Source: Sphingomonas sp. PR090111-T3T-6A
GTDB taxonomy: Bacteria > Pseudomonadota > Alphaproteobacteria > Sphingomonadales > Sphingomonadaceae
Reading direction: 5' to 3'
DNA length: 64,000 bases
Assembly (NCBI RefSeq): GCF_000383095.1
Contig: NZ_AORL01000015.1
Location: 62,008 to 126,007, forward strand
In this document: piece by piece, positions 8,002 through 16,908 of the stretch
Position numbering within the stretch: position 1 is the stretch's first letter
Layout of the letters: every line of letters starts with the position of its first letter
Notes under the pieces: generated by a model
Database searches by the model: none
Seen by the model: only the letters and a program-made list of their open reading frames with translations
What the model was told of the DNA's origin: nothing
Position numbers and translations under genes: made by a program

Positions 8002-9730
8002 CCGTCTCGGCCGCATTCCACGCCCGCATCGCGTCGTAGCGCGGCGAGGATGTCTGCCGCACCGATTCCAGCGCGGACCAGTTCCCCCATTTGGACGGCG
8101 CGCCGATGATCCCGTAGTTCATGAACAGTGCGCCACCCGCCGTCTGGAAGGCGCGGTAGTTCTGCGTCTCCAGCGCATGGAATTCCGGCCGCCGCTGGAG
8201 CTTCGCGAGGAAGTCGGTGTAGGCCTGATCGTCGCGATGGGAGGGCGGCGTGAACTCGCCATAGCCGGCCTCGTAGGTGACGAGCCTCAGCCCGTGCCGC
8301 CGCGCCTGATCGCCATGATAGAGATAGGTCGGCGCGTTCACCTGCGCGATGCGCGCCTTGAGCGCCGCCACCGCCCGGCCATAGCCGCCGTCCGCGTCCC
8401 GCCACCAGCCGCGCACCGTGTCGTAGGTCTCGTCGGTGTTCATGGCGCCGTCGTAATAGCCGGCGACGGCATATTCGTCGAAATAGTCGGCCGGGTGGAG
8501 CACGCGGCCGCCGGCATCACGCCAGCGCTGCGTGTCGAGGCCATAGGTCTCCAGTCCCTTCCACGCGAACTGGGTGCCGAAGACCATCGCGACACGGCCG
8601 GGCTTTGCGGTGCGCGTCGGCGGCTCGCCGAACACCGTCTTCCAGATCACGCCAATCTGAGCCGCGCGCATCCCGTACCATTCGAGCCACTTGGCGTCCG
8701 GCCCGAACAGCGCGTGGGCGCGGGCTTCGGCATAATGGGCCTGGGGGAAGCTCCAGTTCCACACCTCGTTGGACAGCTCGACATGCATCTTCAGCCCGGG
8801 CCGGAGATGATCGCGCACATAGGTGGCGAAACCGCGGACATAATCGTCGCTGGCGTTGATCGGCATGTTGAACCACGGCTCGGCGCCGGTGCGGTTGGCG
8901 ATCTCGACCAGTGCTTCCACCGGCACGCCGTGTCCGGCTTCGCCCCAGCTCCGATCCTCGGGGCGCGGCCGGTCTCGCCAGTCGAGAAGCGGCGCGTTCG
9001 CGATGGCCACATCGCCCGAGAGCGCGTGACCCGCCTTGTCGTAGAGGATGTTGGTGCTCATCCAGTCCATGAAGCGCAGCGCCGGGAAGCCGCCGATCCG
9101 CTCCAGATAGGTGGGATCGAAGCTCTGTCCGGAACGGTAGAGCGGCAACAGGTCCGCGCGGACGACGCGGATGTTGCGGAGATGATCCGCCGGATCGATC
9201 GCGGTAATGACGAGCGCCAGGCCGCCATCGTCCCCCGTCTCCACGTCGATCCTGCCCGCCGACCGGTCCACCACCTTCGCGCCGAAGGTGGCGTCGATCG
9301 TGCCCTTGCCGTCATAGAGCACGGCATAGCGCGTGTGGCCCTGCGCCGCCGGATTGTCGTGGAGGATGTTGACCAGCACCGACGTGGCGCGCGCGCCGCT
9401 GCCGGGATCGGGCAGGCGCTCGACCCAGCCCTGCGGATCGAGGGCGACGGGCTCGCCAGTGTCGTAAGTCGCATCGTTGTGCGGCACCCATGGGCCGGCG
9501 GACTTCATCAGATCGAGGAGGGGGAACGCCGGGCTCCAATAGGAGAGCGCGTCCAGATTGGTGCCGATCGGCATGGCGAGCGGCCGGACGACGGGGGGCT
9601 GCGGAGTTTCGCTGTGGCGGATGGGCAGCCGATCCCAGGCCGGGGCCTTGCCGGCGAAGCTCAGCGCGGCGACGCCGCCCGCCAGCGCGACCAGCGACAG
9701 GCCGAGGGCGATGGATGGACGCTTCCCCAT
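7967..9730 (-). CDS. Secreted or membrane-anchored clan GH-A-like glycoside hydrolase
   Basis: A 587-residue protein with an N-terminal signal or anchor segment (SIALGLSLVALAGGVAALSF). The C-terminal two thirds read as a TIM-barrel hydrolase. HVELSNEVWNW carries the Asn-Glu acid/base pair (Glu near residue 322). LVTYEAGYGEF could carry the nucleophile (Glu near 487). WFNMPINASDDY and the late YLYHGDQARRHG also suit a (beta/alpha)8 enzyme. It is divergent from the polymerase gene and lies inside the exopolysaccharide cluster, so trimming or release of the polymer in the periplasm is a reasonable inference. The exact GH family is not recognised. I chose the start at MGKRPS because upstream codons encode promoter-like sequence. 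Confidence 0.62.
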   Translation of the reverse strand: MGKRPSIALGLSLVALAGGVAALSFAGKAPAWDRLPIRHSETPQPPVVRPLAMPIGTNLDALSYWSPAFPLLDLMKSAGPWVPHNDATYDTGEPVALDPQGWVERLPDPGSGARATSVLVNILHDNPAAQGHTRYAVLYDGKGTIDATFGAKVVDRSAGRIDVETGDDGGLALVITAIDPADHLRNIRVVRADLLPLYRSGQSFDPTYLERIGGFPALRFMDWMSTNILYDKAGHALSGDVAIANAPLLDWRDRPRPEDRSWGEAGHGVPVEALVEIANRTGAEPWFNMPINASDDYVRGFATYVRDHLRPGLKMHVELSNEVWNWSFPQAHYAEARAHALFGPDAKWLEWYGMRAAQIGVIWKTVFGEPPTRTAKPGRVAMVFGTQFAWKGLETYGLDTQRWRDAGGRVLHPADYFDEYAVAGYYDGAMNTDETYDTVRGWWRDADGGYGRAVAALKARIAQVNAPTYLYHGDQARRHGLRLVTYEAGYGEFTPPSHRDDQAYTDFLAKLQRRPEFHALETQNYRAFQTAGGALFMNYGIIGAPSKWGNWSALESVRQTSSPRYDAMRAWNAAETVKGGSERAARR

Positions 9731-9837
9731 GTCCGGTCCCCACGGAATATCCGAAAGCGGGCAGAAGAGCCCGATCCCGCCCGAAATGCGACACTGACCC
9801 CGATAAGGACTATAGGCCCGTCCCCCGGTCGATGACA

Positions 9838-9881
9838 GGATGAGACGCGGCATTTTATTGCGGTGATTATTTGTCTCATCC
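9838..9881. promoter_or_regulatory. 9-bp inverted repeat in the hydrolase/polymerase divergent promoter
   Basis: GGATGAGAC at 9838-9846 and its exact complement GTCTCATCC at 9873-9881 flank an AT-rich 26-base spacer, in the 223-base gap between the two divergent genes. The AT-rich centre in a very GC-rich region fits a promoter with flanking operator half-sites. It could instead be a hairpin in a leader transcript. Confidence 0.4.
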
Positions 9882-9953
9882 GCGAGGGACGGCTAGGTTC
9901 CGGGCGTCATCGGCGCGGGAAGGGGCGGTTCCGGCCGGCCGGGGGGATGGCGG

Positions 9954-11474
9954 ATGGAATATGCCTATCTTCTTCTGATCAGCCTCGCCGTGCTGTGCGG
10001 GGTGCGGATGCTGCCGGGCGATATCCGGCGGGTGATCGGCCCGCACCAGTTCCTCGCGGCGGTGATGCTGCCGGCGGTCGGCTTCTTCGGGCATTTCTAC
10101 GCGATCTTCGCGCTGTTCACGGCCGGCCTGATCCTCTGCGCGCCGGCGCTGACGATGCGCGGGCTGGTGCTGGCGGACCGGCACGCGCTCATGCTGCGCG
10201 CCAACCTCTTCATGTTCTGCCTGCCGCTGATGCCGATGCTGACCTATACGGTCGCGATCTCGGGCCTCACCATCCTTCAGTTCACCTTCGTCAACCTGCT
10301 GTCGATCGGCTTCATCCTGTCGATGCTGCTGTCGGGCGTGCGGCTGCGCAGCCCCGGCCTCGCGATGTGGGACATCGCCTTCGTCGCGATGCTGGCGATG
10401 CAGATCTTCATGGACGCGCGGGGGCACCAGCTCACCTACGGGCTGCGCGCCTGCGTGATCGTGCCGCTCAACCTTGGCATCCCCTATTTCGCGATCAGCC
10501 GCGCCTGCTATCGCAGCGAACCGCCCAACCGGATCATGCTCGCCTGCATCGTGGCCGGGTGCATCCTCTCGGCCGTCGCGGCGTTCGAGGCGCTGCGCCA
10601 CTGGCTGCTCTATTACCGGATGCCCGCCTTCATCCACGCCGATCCGGAGATGATCTCGGGCTATGCCAAGGAGCGCAACGGACTGCTCCGGGGGCGGGCG
10701 ACCTGGCCGGAATCGACCGGGCTGTCGCTGTTTCTCGGTCTGCAACTGACGATGCTGGTGGCGCTCCGGCGGCAGGTGGGCTCGCGGATCGCTTTCTTCG
10801 GGCTCGTGGCCATGCTGCTGGTGGGGATCGTCTTCACCTTCGCGCGCGTCGGCTACATCATGATCGGCGTCGGGCTGATCGCCTGCTTCCTCTACGAGCG
10901 GCGCTGGGCGCACCTGCTGGCTCTCGCGGTGCTCGGACCGGTGGTGGTGGCTGTGATCTTCGCGCTGTCGCACGTCAGCCCGCAGATCGCGGCGTCGATC
11001 GGCGCGGGCGGGGATGCGAGCGGCACGGTCGGCTACCGTTCCCAGCTTCTGACGGCAGGGCTGGCGCTGTTCCGGGCACACTGGCTGACCGGCATGGATA
11101 TGGACCAGATCTACAGCGCGCTCTTCTTCCTGCGGCAGGGGGAAGGGATCATCGATCTCGTCAATCAGCCGCTGACGATCTTCATGCGCGGCGGGCTGTT
11201 CGGCGGGCTGATCTATTACGCGATCCTGCCCTGCATCCTCGTCAGCCTGTTCGTCAGAAGTCCTCGCCTGCTGCCCGAGAGCCGGGCGGCCGGGGGCGCC
11301 TGTTTCGCGGGCCTGCTCGGCCTCGTCGCGAGCCTGACGACGACGAGCTACGGCCGCAACGAGATCAGCTATGTCGTGCTGCTGGCGCTCGCGGCAGGCG
11401 TGCTGAGCCGCACCCCGGCCCGCAGCCCGCGCCGGCCGGCGGTGCGCTTCGGGGGAGCGCCGGTCGCCGCCTGA
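9954..11474 (+). CDS. O-antigen polymerase/ligase-like membrane protein (Wzy type, GelG-like role)
   Basis: A 506-residue protein almost entirely made of hydrophobic helices; I count about eleven to twelve. A larger periplasmic loop near residues 215-250 contains MPAFIHADPEMISGYAKERNG and WPESTGLSLFLGL. This resembles the Wzy_C/O-antigen ligase layout. It sits between a hydrolase and a flippase and is the only polymerase candidate in the cluster, so it probably joins repeat units on the periplasmic face. Sequence in this family is poorly conserved, so the role rests on topology and context. Its stop lies three bases before the convergent flippase stop. Confidence 0.72.
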   Translation: MEYAYLLLISLAVLCGVRMLPGDIRRVIGPHQFLAAVMLPAVGFFGHFYAIFALFTAGLILCAPALTMRGLVLADRHALMLRANLFMFCLPLMPMLTYTVAISGLTILQFTFVNLLSIGFILSMLLSGVRLRSPGLAMWDIAFVAMLAMQIFMDARGHQLTYGLRACVIVPLNLGIPYFAISRACYRSEPPNRIMLACIVAGCILSAVAAFEALRHWLLYYRMPAFIHADPEMISGYAKERNGLLRGRATWPESTGLSLFLGLQLTMLVALRRQVGSRIAFFGLVAMLLVGIVFTFARVGYIMIGVGLIACFLYERRWAHLLALAVLGPVVVAVIFALSHVSPQIAASIGAGGDASGTVGYRSQLLTAGLALFRAHWLTGMDMDQIYSALFFLRQGEGIIDLVNQPLTIFMRGGLFGGLIYYAILPCILVSLFVRSPRLLPESRAAGGACFAGLLGLVASLTTTSYGRNEISYVVLLALAAGVLSRTPARSPRRPAVRFGGAPVAA

Positions 11475-11477
11475 GCC

Positions 11478-12878
11478 TCAATGCAGCGGGTGATGGCCGA
11501 TATGGGGCATCGCCGCGAGCAGGATCTGGCGGAGGTGCGCCGCGAAGGCGAAATAGAGGTTGTTGCAGAGCAGCCCCAGCCCAATGCCCGCGCCCAGCGC
11601 GGCCAGCATCAGCAGCTCCTCGTTCAGCCGGAACAGCCGGCTCTGGGCCAGCGCGAACCAGCAATAGAACATCACCGGCACCTCGATCAGGCCGACCGTG
11701 ACGATCAGCCCCATCGGCCCGAACATCGCAAAGCCGGTGCTGCCGGCCACGGCGAGCCAGATCATGCGGGCGATATTGGCGTAGAAGAGCGTCTTCACCC
11801 GCCCCACCACGATCAGCACCTCGCGCGCGGCATAGTTGTTGAGCGCGACCGCGGGGGCGAGGGCCAGGATGCGCAGGAAGGTCGCCGCATCGCCATAGCG
11901 CGTGTCGTACAGCAGGTGCACGACGGCGGGCGCCATGCCGACGAAGCTGCCCATGGCGAGCAGATAGCCGATCATCGTCAGCCGGCGGGTCCGGTAATAT
12001 TCGTCGGCGAGCTGTTCCGGCCGTTCCCGCGCCGTGGCGGCGTAGGTCGGCAGCAGCACGCGATTGGGGTAGAGCGAGGTGAACATCGACGGCGCGCCCG
12101 CGAGGTTCGAGGCGAGCGAATAGAGGCCGAAGGTGCCCAGCGGGAACAGCCGCGAGAGCACGAACTTGTCCACGTTCGACAGCATGATCTGGAGCGTGTG
12201 CGCGCTCGCGACCGTCTTGCCGAAGCGCCACAACGCGGCGGCCTCCACCCGATCATAGAAGAAGCGGCGGCGCGATCCCTCGAACATCGCGTAGCTCAGC
12301 ACCGCGCGCAGCAGCCCGCCGAGCAGGTTGGCGATCAGGATAGCCCAGAAATTGCGCAGCAGGATCGCGAGGATGATGCCGAACATCGTCTGCGCGACCG
12401 AGGCGATGACGTCGAGCGTGCTCAGCCGCCCCAGCTTCTGCTCGCGCACCGCCGTGTAGGAGGCGAGCGAGGAGCCGCCGTCCAGCAGGAATTGGAAGGA
12501 GGTGGAGGCGATGATGATGCCCATCTCGGGCTTTTCGAGCAGCATCGCGATCGGCTGGGACAGCAGCAGCAGCGCCCCGAAGAGCAGGATCGAGCGGAAC
12601 AGCCGGATCGTCCAGATCGCATCCAGCCGGTGGGGATCGTCGCCCTGCGGATGCTGGACGATATAGACCCCGAAGCCGAAGTCCGAGATCATGAACATCA
12701 CCATCAGGATCGCCGAGGTGACGCCCACCACGCCATAGTCCGACGGCGCGAGGATGCGGGTGAGCACGATGGTGCTGACGATCCGCATCCCGTTCGATGC
12801 GAACATGGTCATGGCGATGAGGCCGATCCCGCTGCCGAGCGCGCGCCGCCAGATCGGAACCGGAAGGGCCGTTGCCAT
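11478..12878 (-). CDS. Oligosaccharide flippase, Wzx/MOP superfamily
   Basis: A 466-residue polytopic protein with about twelve membrane helices. The N-terminal region ASNGMRIVSTIVLTRILAPSDYGVVGVTSAIL is typical of the polysaccharide_synt family, in which LxRxLxPxDYG is a hallmark. It should move undecaprenyl-diphosphate-linked repeat units across the inner membrane. Another family-like stretch is MLSNVDKFVLSRLFPLGTFGLY (residues about 220-245). It is third in a leftward operon after two GT4 genes, with a 62-base gap to the GT gene upstream. Together with the polymerase and the co-polymerase it makes the locus a complete Wzx/Wzy system. Confidence 0.9.
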   Translation of the reverse strand: MATALPVPIWRRALGSGIGLIAMTMFASNGMRIVSTIVLTRILAPSDYGVVGVTSAILMVMFMISDFGFGVYIVQHPQGDDPHRLDAIWTIRLFRSILLFGALLLLSQPIAMLLEKPEMGIIIASTSFQFLLDGGSSLASYTAVREQKLGRLSTLDVIASVAQTMFGIILAILLRNFWAILIANLLGGLLRAVLSYAMFEGSRRRFFYDRVEAAALWRFGKTVASAHTLQIMLSNVDKFVLSRLFPLGTFGLYSLASNLAGAPSMFTSLYPNRVLLPTYAATARERPEQLADEYYRTRRLTMIGYLLAMGSFVGMAPAVVHLLYDTRYGDAATFLRILALAPAVALNNYAAREVLIVVGRVKTLFYANIARMIWLAVAGSTGFAMFGPMGLIVTVGLIEVPVMFYCWFALAQSRLFRLNEELLMLAALGAGIGLGLLCNNLYFAFAAHLRQILLAAMPHIGHHPLH

Positions 12879-12940
12879 GCTCTACACTCCTCGGCGGGGC
12901 GTGGCCCGGCCGGCGCGGATGGATGGAGCGGCGGCTCCGG

Positions 12941-14065
12941 TCATGCCGTCGCCGGCATCATGAGCGCCAGATAGCGGTCGGCGGAATAGCGGGTGGTGAA
13001 CTGATCCAGCCAATCGGGCTCCACCGGCTGCGGCTGCTGCCGCAACCCCTTGAGGATCGCCGCGCTCAGCCGCTCGACATCGCCCACCGGCACCAGCGTG
13101 CCATAGCGTCCGTTGTTGAGCGCCTCGGATGGGCCGGAGGGACAATCGGTCGCGATCACGGGCGTGCCGACCGCCATCGCCTCGATCACGACGTTGGACA
13201 GGCTCTCGAAATCCGACGACATCACCAGCAGCGCCGAGCGCGCCACATAGGCGTGGGGATTGGGCAGGAAGCCCGGCATCGAGACGTCCTCGTCGATCCC
13301 CAGCGACCGCACGAGACCGGCCAGCATCTGCCGCTCTGATCCGTCTCCGAGGATGACGAGGCGGCAGCGCTGCGTCTGGCGAACCTTCGCGAAGGCGCGG
13401 ATCAGCAGCGAAAAATTCTTCTGCGGTTCCAGCCGGCCGACAGCGATGACGATCGGCACGTCGTGATCGGCGAACCAGGGATGATCCACCTCCTGCCGGG
13501 CCAGCGCGAACAGCGTGTCGTTGACGATGGGATTGTAGATGCAGTCGATGCTGCCGGGCTCGATATCGATCACCCGCGCCAGATCGTTGGCCGTCCCGCG
13601 CGAGACGGCGACCCGCGTGTCGGCGAACGGATAGAGGAGATGGGCGAGCGGGAAGAACCAGTAGCGCGACTGCCATGGCTTGGGCGCGGCGCGGTCGACC
13701 GTCGGGAAGCAATGCTCGGTGAGCATCAGGTGGAAGCGGAGGCCCGAGATCCAGCGCACCACCACGGCGTAGAGGTTGGGAAAGCCGAAGCTCGCACACT
13801 GCACGGCGCGTGGCCGGACACGGCGCAGATAGGCGCGCAGCTTGAGCAGGCGGGGGAGTGGTCCCCGCGCGTTCAGCACCTCGTAGCGCACGCCCTTGGG
13901 CAGCAGCGCGCGGAAAGGCGAGTAGATGTTGTCGATGTCCACGACGATCGAGACGGTCATGCCGCGCTGGACGAATTCTTCGGCCAGGTTGAAGACGACA
14001 CGGTCGACGCCGCCATTGTGGAGCTGGCGCGTGTAGAAGACGATATCGACGTGATCGTCAGTCAT
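12941..14065 (-). CDS. Glycosyltransferase family 4
   Basis: A 374-residue GT-B fold transferase. The N-terminal domain starts DIVFYTRQLHNGGVDRVVFN, with the GGV(D/E)R acceptor-domain motif. The C-terminal donor domain shows VIAVGRLEPQKNFSLLIRAF, VILGDGSERQMLAG, VSMPGFLPNPHAYVARS and DFESLSNVVIEAMAVGTPVI, which hold the E-x7-E catalytic pattern of the family. The start MTDDHVDI follows a GAGAGG site and lies 13 bases after the previous gene's stop. Codons upstream of this ATG only restate the neighbouring gene. Donor and acceptor sugars cannot be read from the sequence. Confidence 0.9.
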   Translation of the reverse strand: MTDDHVDIVFYTRQLHNGGVDRVVFNLAEEFVQRGMTVSIVVDIDNIYSPFRALLPKGVRYEVLNARGPLPRLLKLRAYLRRVRPRAVQCASFGFPNLYAVVVRWISGLRFHLMLTEHCFPTVDRAAPKPWQSRYWFFPLAHLLYPFADTRVAVSRGTANDLARVIDIEPGSIDCIYNPIVNDTLFALARQEVDHPWFADHDVPIVIAVGRLEPQKNFSLLIRAFAKVRQTQRCRLVILGDGSERQMLAGLVRSLGIDEDVSMPGFLPNPHAYVARSALLVMSSDFESLSNVVIEAMAVGTPVIATDCPSGPSEALNNGRYGTLVPVGDVERLSAAILKGLRQQPQPVEPDWLDQFTTRYSADRYLALMMPATA

Positions 14066-14078
14066 CGGAGGCGGCCTC

Positions 14079-15422
14079 TCAGAAGGATGCAGGGCGGGGC
14101 TGGAGCTTCGGGGACGCAGCGCGGGAAGGGGCCTTGCCGGCGCGGGGCGCCTCGATCGCGTCGCGCAGGATGGCGAGGATGCGGGCGGCCTTGGCGTCCC
14201 ATCCCATGCCGTTCTGTTCGAGATGGCGGCGCGCCGCGAGGCCCATGCGGGCACGCAGCTCGGCGGAATGGGCGAGGGTGCGCATCGCGTCGGTGAGCCC
14301 CTCGACGAGCGCCTCTTCGGAAGCGGGATCGACGAGCATCGCGCAGGTGCGGCTGGTATATTGCGCGGCGCCGCCCCAATCGACGCCGATGATCGGCAGG
14401 CCGACCGCCATCGCCTCCATCATCGCGAGGCCGCCGCATTCGCGGAGCGAGGGCGTGACGAACACGTCGCTCCTGTCGAGCAGCGCGGCATAGCCTTCCA
14501 CCGATACGCGGCCGTGGAGGATGATCTGCCTTTCCAGCCCCTCGCGTTGGATCTGCTCGCGGATGTCCTCGAACAGCTCGCCATCGCCGATCAGGTCGAG
14601 CCGGGCGATGCCCTCCCGAGCGAGCGGCGCGAAGGCCCGGACCAGATAGGTGATGCCCTTCCAGTCCACGAAGCGGCTGCAAAAGACGAAGGAGACGAGG
14701 TCCGACCGGCTCTTGGGATGCTCGGGCCGCCAGGGAAGGTGGGTGAAATCGACGCCGCTCTCCGCCTCCTGCACGATCCGCCCGCGGATGCCGGGCGGAA
14801 GCGCGGCGCGGGTGCGCTCGTTGGAGACGATGAGCGCGGTGGCGCGCAGCTTGCCGGGCGCAAGCCGGTGCAGCAGCCGAGATCCCTGCCGTGCGGCCGA
14901 GACGAGCCAGCGCGCGACGGGCCTGTCCATGTGACGGAAGGCGGGGGGAAGCTCCATGCCGCCGTTCATCGGCCCGATCACCACCGGCCGGCCGAGCCCC
15001 GTCATGAAGCTCACCGCCTTGGCTGCGATCGGCGCGGGCTGGAACACCACGTCGATGCCATGCTCGGCGATCATCGTGCGGGCGAGGCCGCGCATCCGCC
15101 ATTGGGTGACGAAGGTGATGAGCTGGTTGATCGCGAGATCCTGCACACGATAGGGCAGATGTTGCCCCAGCCGGAACAGCAGGCGCTGGAGACCGCTGTC
15201 CTCCACGAAGCGGACGCGCGCGAACATGCCGGCGGGCAGATCGCGCCTGAGATCGTCGCGCACACGGGCATGGCAGAGCACGCGCACGTCGTGGCCGGCG
15301 TCCAGGAACTGCCGGAAATAATGATAGGGAACGACGGTTTCGCCGCTCAGCCGGAGCGAGATGTTCTCGGCCACCAGCAGGATGCGCATCGGCGCCGCGC
15401 CGTCCTGTCCCTTGTTGCGCAT
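14079..15422 (-). CDS. Glycosyltransferase family 4
   Basis: First gene of the leftward GT-GT-flippase operon. The protein of about 447 residues opens MRNKGQDGAAPMRILLVAEN. The donor domain carries FVFCSRFVDWKGITYLVRAF, LIGDGELFEDIREQI, GLERQIILHGRVS and LRECGGLAMMEAMAVGLPII, with the two catalytic Glu of GT4. In the acceptor domain, VIGPMNGGMELP is typical of GT4 enzymes that act on lipid-linked acceptors. A strong GGAGGG site precedes this ATG, which is why I prefer it; MRILLVAEN 11 residues later is an alternative. Substrates are unknown. Confidence 0.9.
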   Translation of the reverse strand: MRNKGQDGAAPMRILLVAENISLRLSGETVVPYHYFRQFLDAGHDVRVLCHARVRDDLRRDLPAGMFARVRFVEDSGLQRLLFRLGQHLPYRVQDLAINQLITFVTQWRMRGLARTMIAEHGIDVVFQPAPIAAKAVSFMTGLGRPVVIGPMNGGMELPPAFRHMDRPVARWLVSAARQGSRLLHRLAPGKLRATALIVSNERTRAALPPGIRGRIVQEAESGVDFTHLPWRPEHPKSRSDLVSFVFCSRFVDWKGITYLVRAFAPLAREGIARLDLIGDGELFEDIREQIQREGLERQIILHGRVSVEGYAALLDRSDVFVTPSLRECGGLAMMEAMAVGLPIIGVDWGGAAQYTSRTCAMLVDPASEEALVEGLTDAMRTLAHSAELRARMGLAARRHLEQNGMGWDAKAARILAILRDAIEAPRAGKAPSRAASPKLQPRPASF

Positions 15423-15470
15423 GGCTGCCCTCCGGCGTGATCGTTTCGGCGGAAACCTAGCAGGCGGGGC

Positions 15471-15493
15471 GGATGCGCCCATCCGACGCATCC
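15471..15493. promoter_or_regulatory. Short inverted repeat in a divergent GT promoter
   Basis: GGATGCG and its complement CGCATCC flank a 9-base centre in the 109-base gap between two divergent glycosyltransferase genes. It is a possible operator for either gene. The arms are short (7 bases) and GC-rich, so chance occurrence is possible. Confidence 0.3.
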
Positions 15494-15531
15494 TGTTCGA
15501 CGCTTCCTGTGCTGATTTTTCAGGAGGGCGT

Positions 15532-16908
15532 ATGGACTATGGCGTGCGCCCCACGCGGAAGGCCGTATTCCGGCCGCGCGCATATCGGGCCAGCATCCGG
15601 GCCATGGCGACGACGGCCGAAACCCACCCCATTTCCCCGGCGCAGCGCCCCGGCACGGCCGCCTTGCGTGCACCGTCCCGGCTGCGGGCGGCAGGGCAGG
15701 ACGTGCCGGCGCCCGTCCGCATCGCCTATCTCACCAACGCCTATCCGAAGATCAGCCACAGCTTCATCCGCGACGAGATACTGGCGCTCGAACAGCAGGG
15801 CGTCTCGGTGCTGCGGTTCAGCGTCCGGCCGTCGCCGGAAGCGCCGGTCGATCCGCTCGATCTGGCTGAGCAGCGTCGTACCGAGGTGTTGCTCGATGGC
15901 CGCCGCTGGAGCCTTTTGGGTGCGATGGCGGCGCGAGCAATCCGCTCGCCGCGCCGCTTCGCCGTCGCCGCGCGGGAAGCCTTCTCGATCTCGGCCGGAC
16001 CGGTCAGGGCCGTCGCCTATCTCGCCGAGGCGTGCCGTCTGGCGGCGAGGCTGGAGGCGGAGGGGATTCGCCATGTCCATGTCCATTTCGGCACCAATCC
16101 GGCCGCCGTCGCGCGGCTGGCGAGCCTGCTCGGGCGCGTCGGCTACAGCATGACGGTGCACGGGCCGGAGGAGTTCGACGCGCCCAGGTCGCTGCATCTC
16201 GACGGCAAGATCGCCGGCGCGCGCTTCGTGGCGGCGGTGAGTCATTATGGCCGGGGGCAGCTCCTGCGCTGGTCGGCGCCTCGGGATTGGGGCCGGATCA
16301 ACGTCGTCCGCTGCGGGACGGCGGCCCATTTCCTGCGCGACGTGGGGGAGGACGACGGCGCCGGGCTGGCGTCGCGCACGCTCGTCTGCGTCGCCCGGCT
16401 GAGCGCTCAGAAGGGCATCCCGCTGCTGATCGAGGCGGCGGCGATGGTGGCGCGCGATCGGCCATTCACGCTCCGCATCATCGGCGATGGCGAGATGCGC
16501 CCGGAGATCGAGGCGCAGATCCGCGCGGCAGACCTCGAGGGTCATGTCCACCTGCTCGGCTGGCAGGGGCGGGACGTGATCGTCGAGGAGATCCGCGCCG
16601 CCCGCGCCTTCGTGCTGCCGAGCTTCGCGGAAGGGCTGCCCGTCGTGCTGATGGAGGCGCTGGCGCTCGGCCGCCCTGCGATCGCGACGGCGGTGGCGGG
16701 CATTCCCGAGCTGGTCGACGATCGCGCCGGCTGGCTGATCCCGGCAGGCTCGGCGACCGCGCTGGCGGAGGCGATGCGCGCCGCACTCGCGACGGACCGC
16801 CAGACGCTCGCCGCGATGGGGGCGGAGGGCCGCGCCCGCGTGCTGCGCGACCATGATGTCCACAAGAACGCGGCCGGCCTCGCTGCGCTGCTGAGGCCGC
16901 TGGCATGA
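15532..16908 (+). CDS. Glycosyltransferase family 4 (colanic-acid WcaL-like)
   Basis: First gene of the long rightward run that includes the NRPS/PKS. The 458-residue protein has the WcaL-like opening RIAYLTNAYPKISHSFIRDE, and HVHVHFGTNPAAVARLAS and MTVHGPEEFDAP in the acceptor domain. The donor domain has LVCVARLSAQKGIPLLIEAA, IIGDGEMRPEIEAQI, VHLLGWQGRDVI and PSFAEGLPVVLMEALALGRP, the E-x7-E motif. An AGGAGG sequence lies only 4 bases before this ATG, which is short spacing; the next ATG (MATTAETHP, 24 codons later) is the alternative. It overlaps the next gene by ATGA, so translation is coupled. Confidence 0.9.
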   Translation: MDYGVRPTRKAVFRPRAYRASIRAMATTAETHPISPAQRPGTAALRAPSRLRAAGQDVPAPVRIAYLTNAYPKISHSFIRDEILALEQQGVSVLRFSVRPSPEAPVDPLDLAEQRRTEVLLDGRRWSLLGAMAARAIRSPRRFAVAAREAFSISAGPVRAVAYLAEACRLAARLEAEGIRHVHVHFGTNPAAVARLASLLGRVGYSMTVHGPEEFDAPRSLHLDGKIAGARFVAAVSHYGRGQLLRWSAPRDWGRINVVRCGTAAHFLRDVGEDDGAGLASRTLVCVARLSAQKGIPLLIEAAAMVARDRPFTLRIIGDGEMRPEIEAQIRAADLEGHVHLLGWQGRDVIVEEIRAARAFVLPSFAEGLPVVLMEALALGRPAIATAVAGIPELVDDRAGWLIPAGSATALAEAMRAALATDRQTLAAMGAEGRARVLRDHDVHKNAAGLAALLRPLA

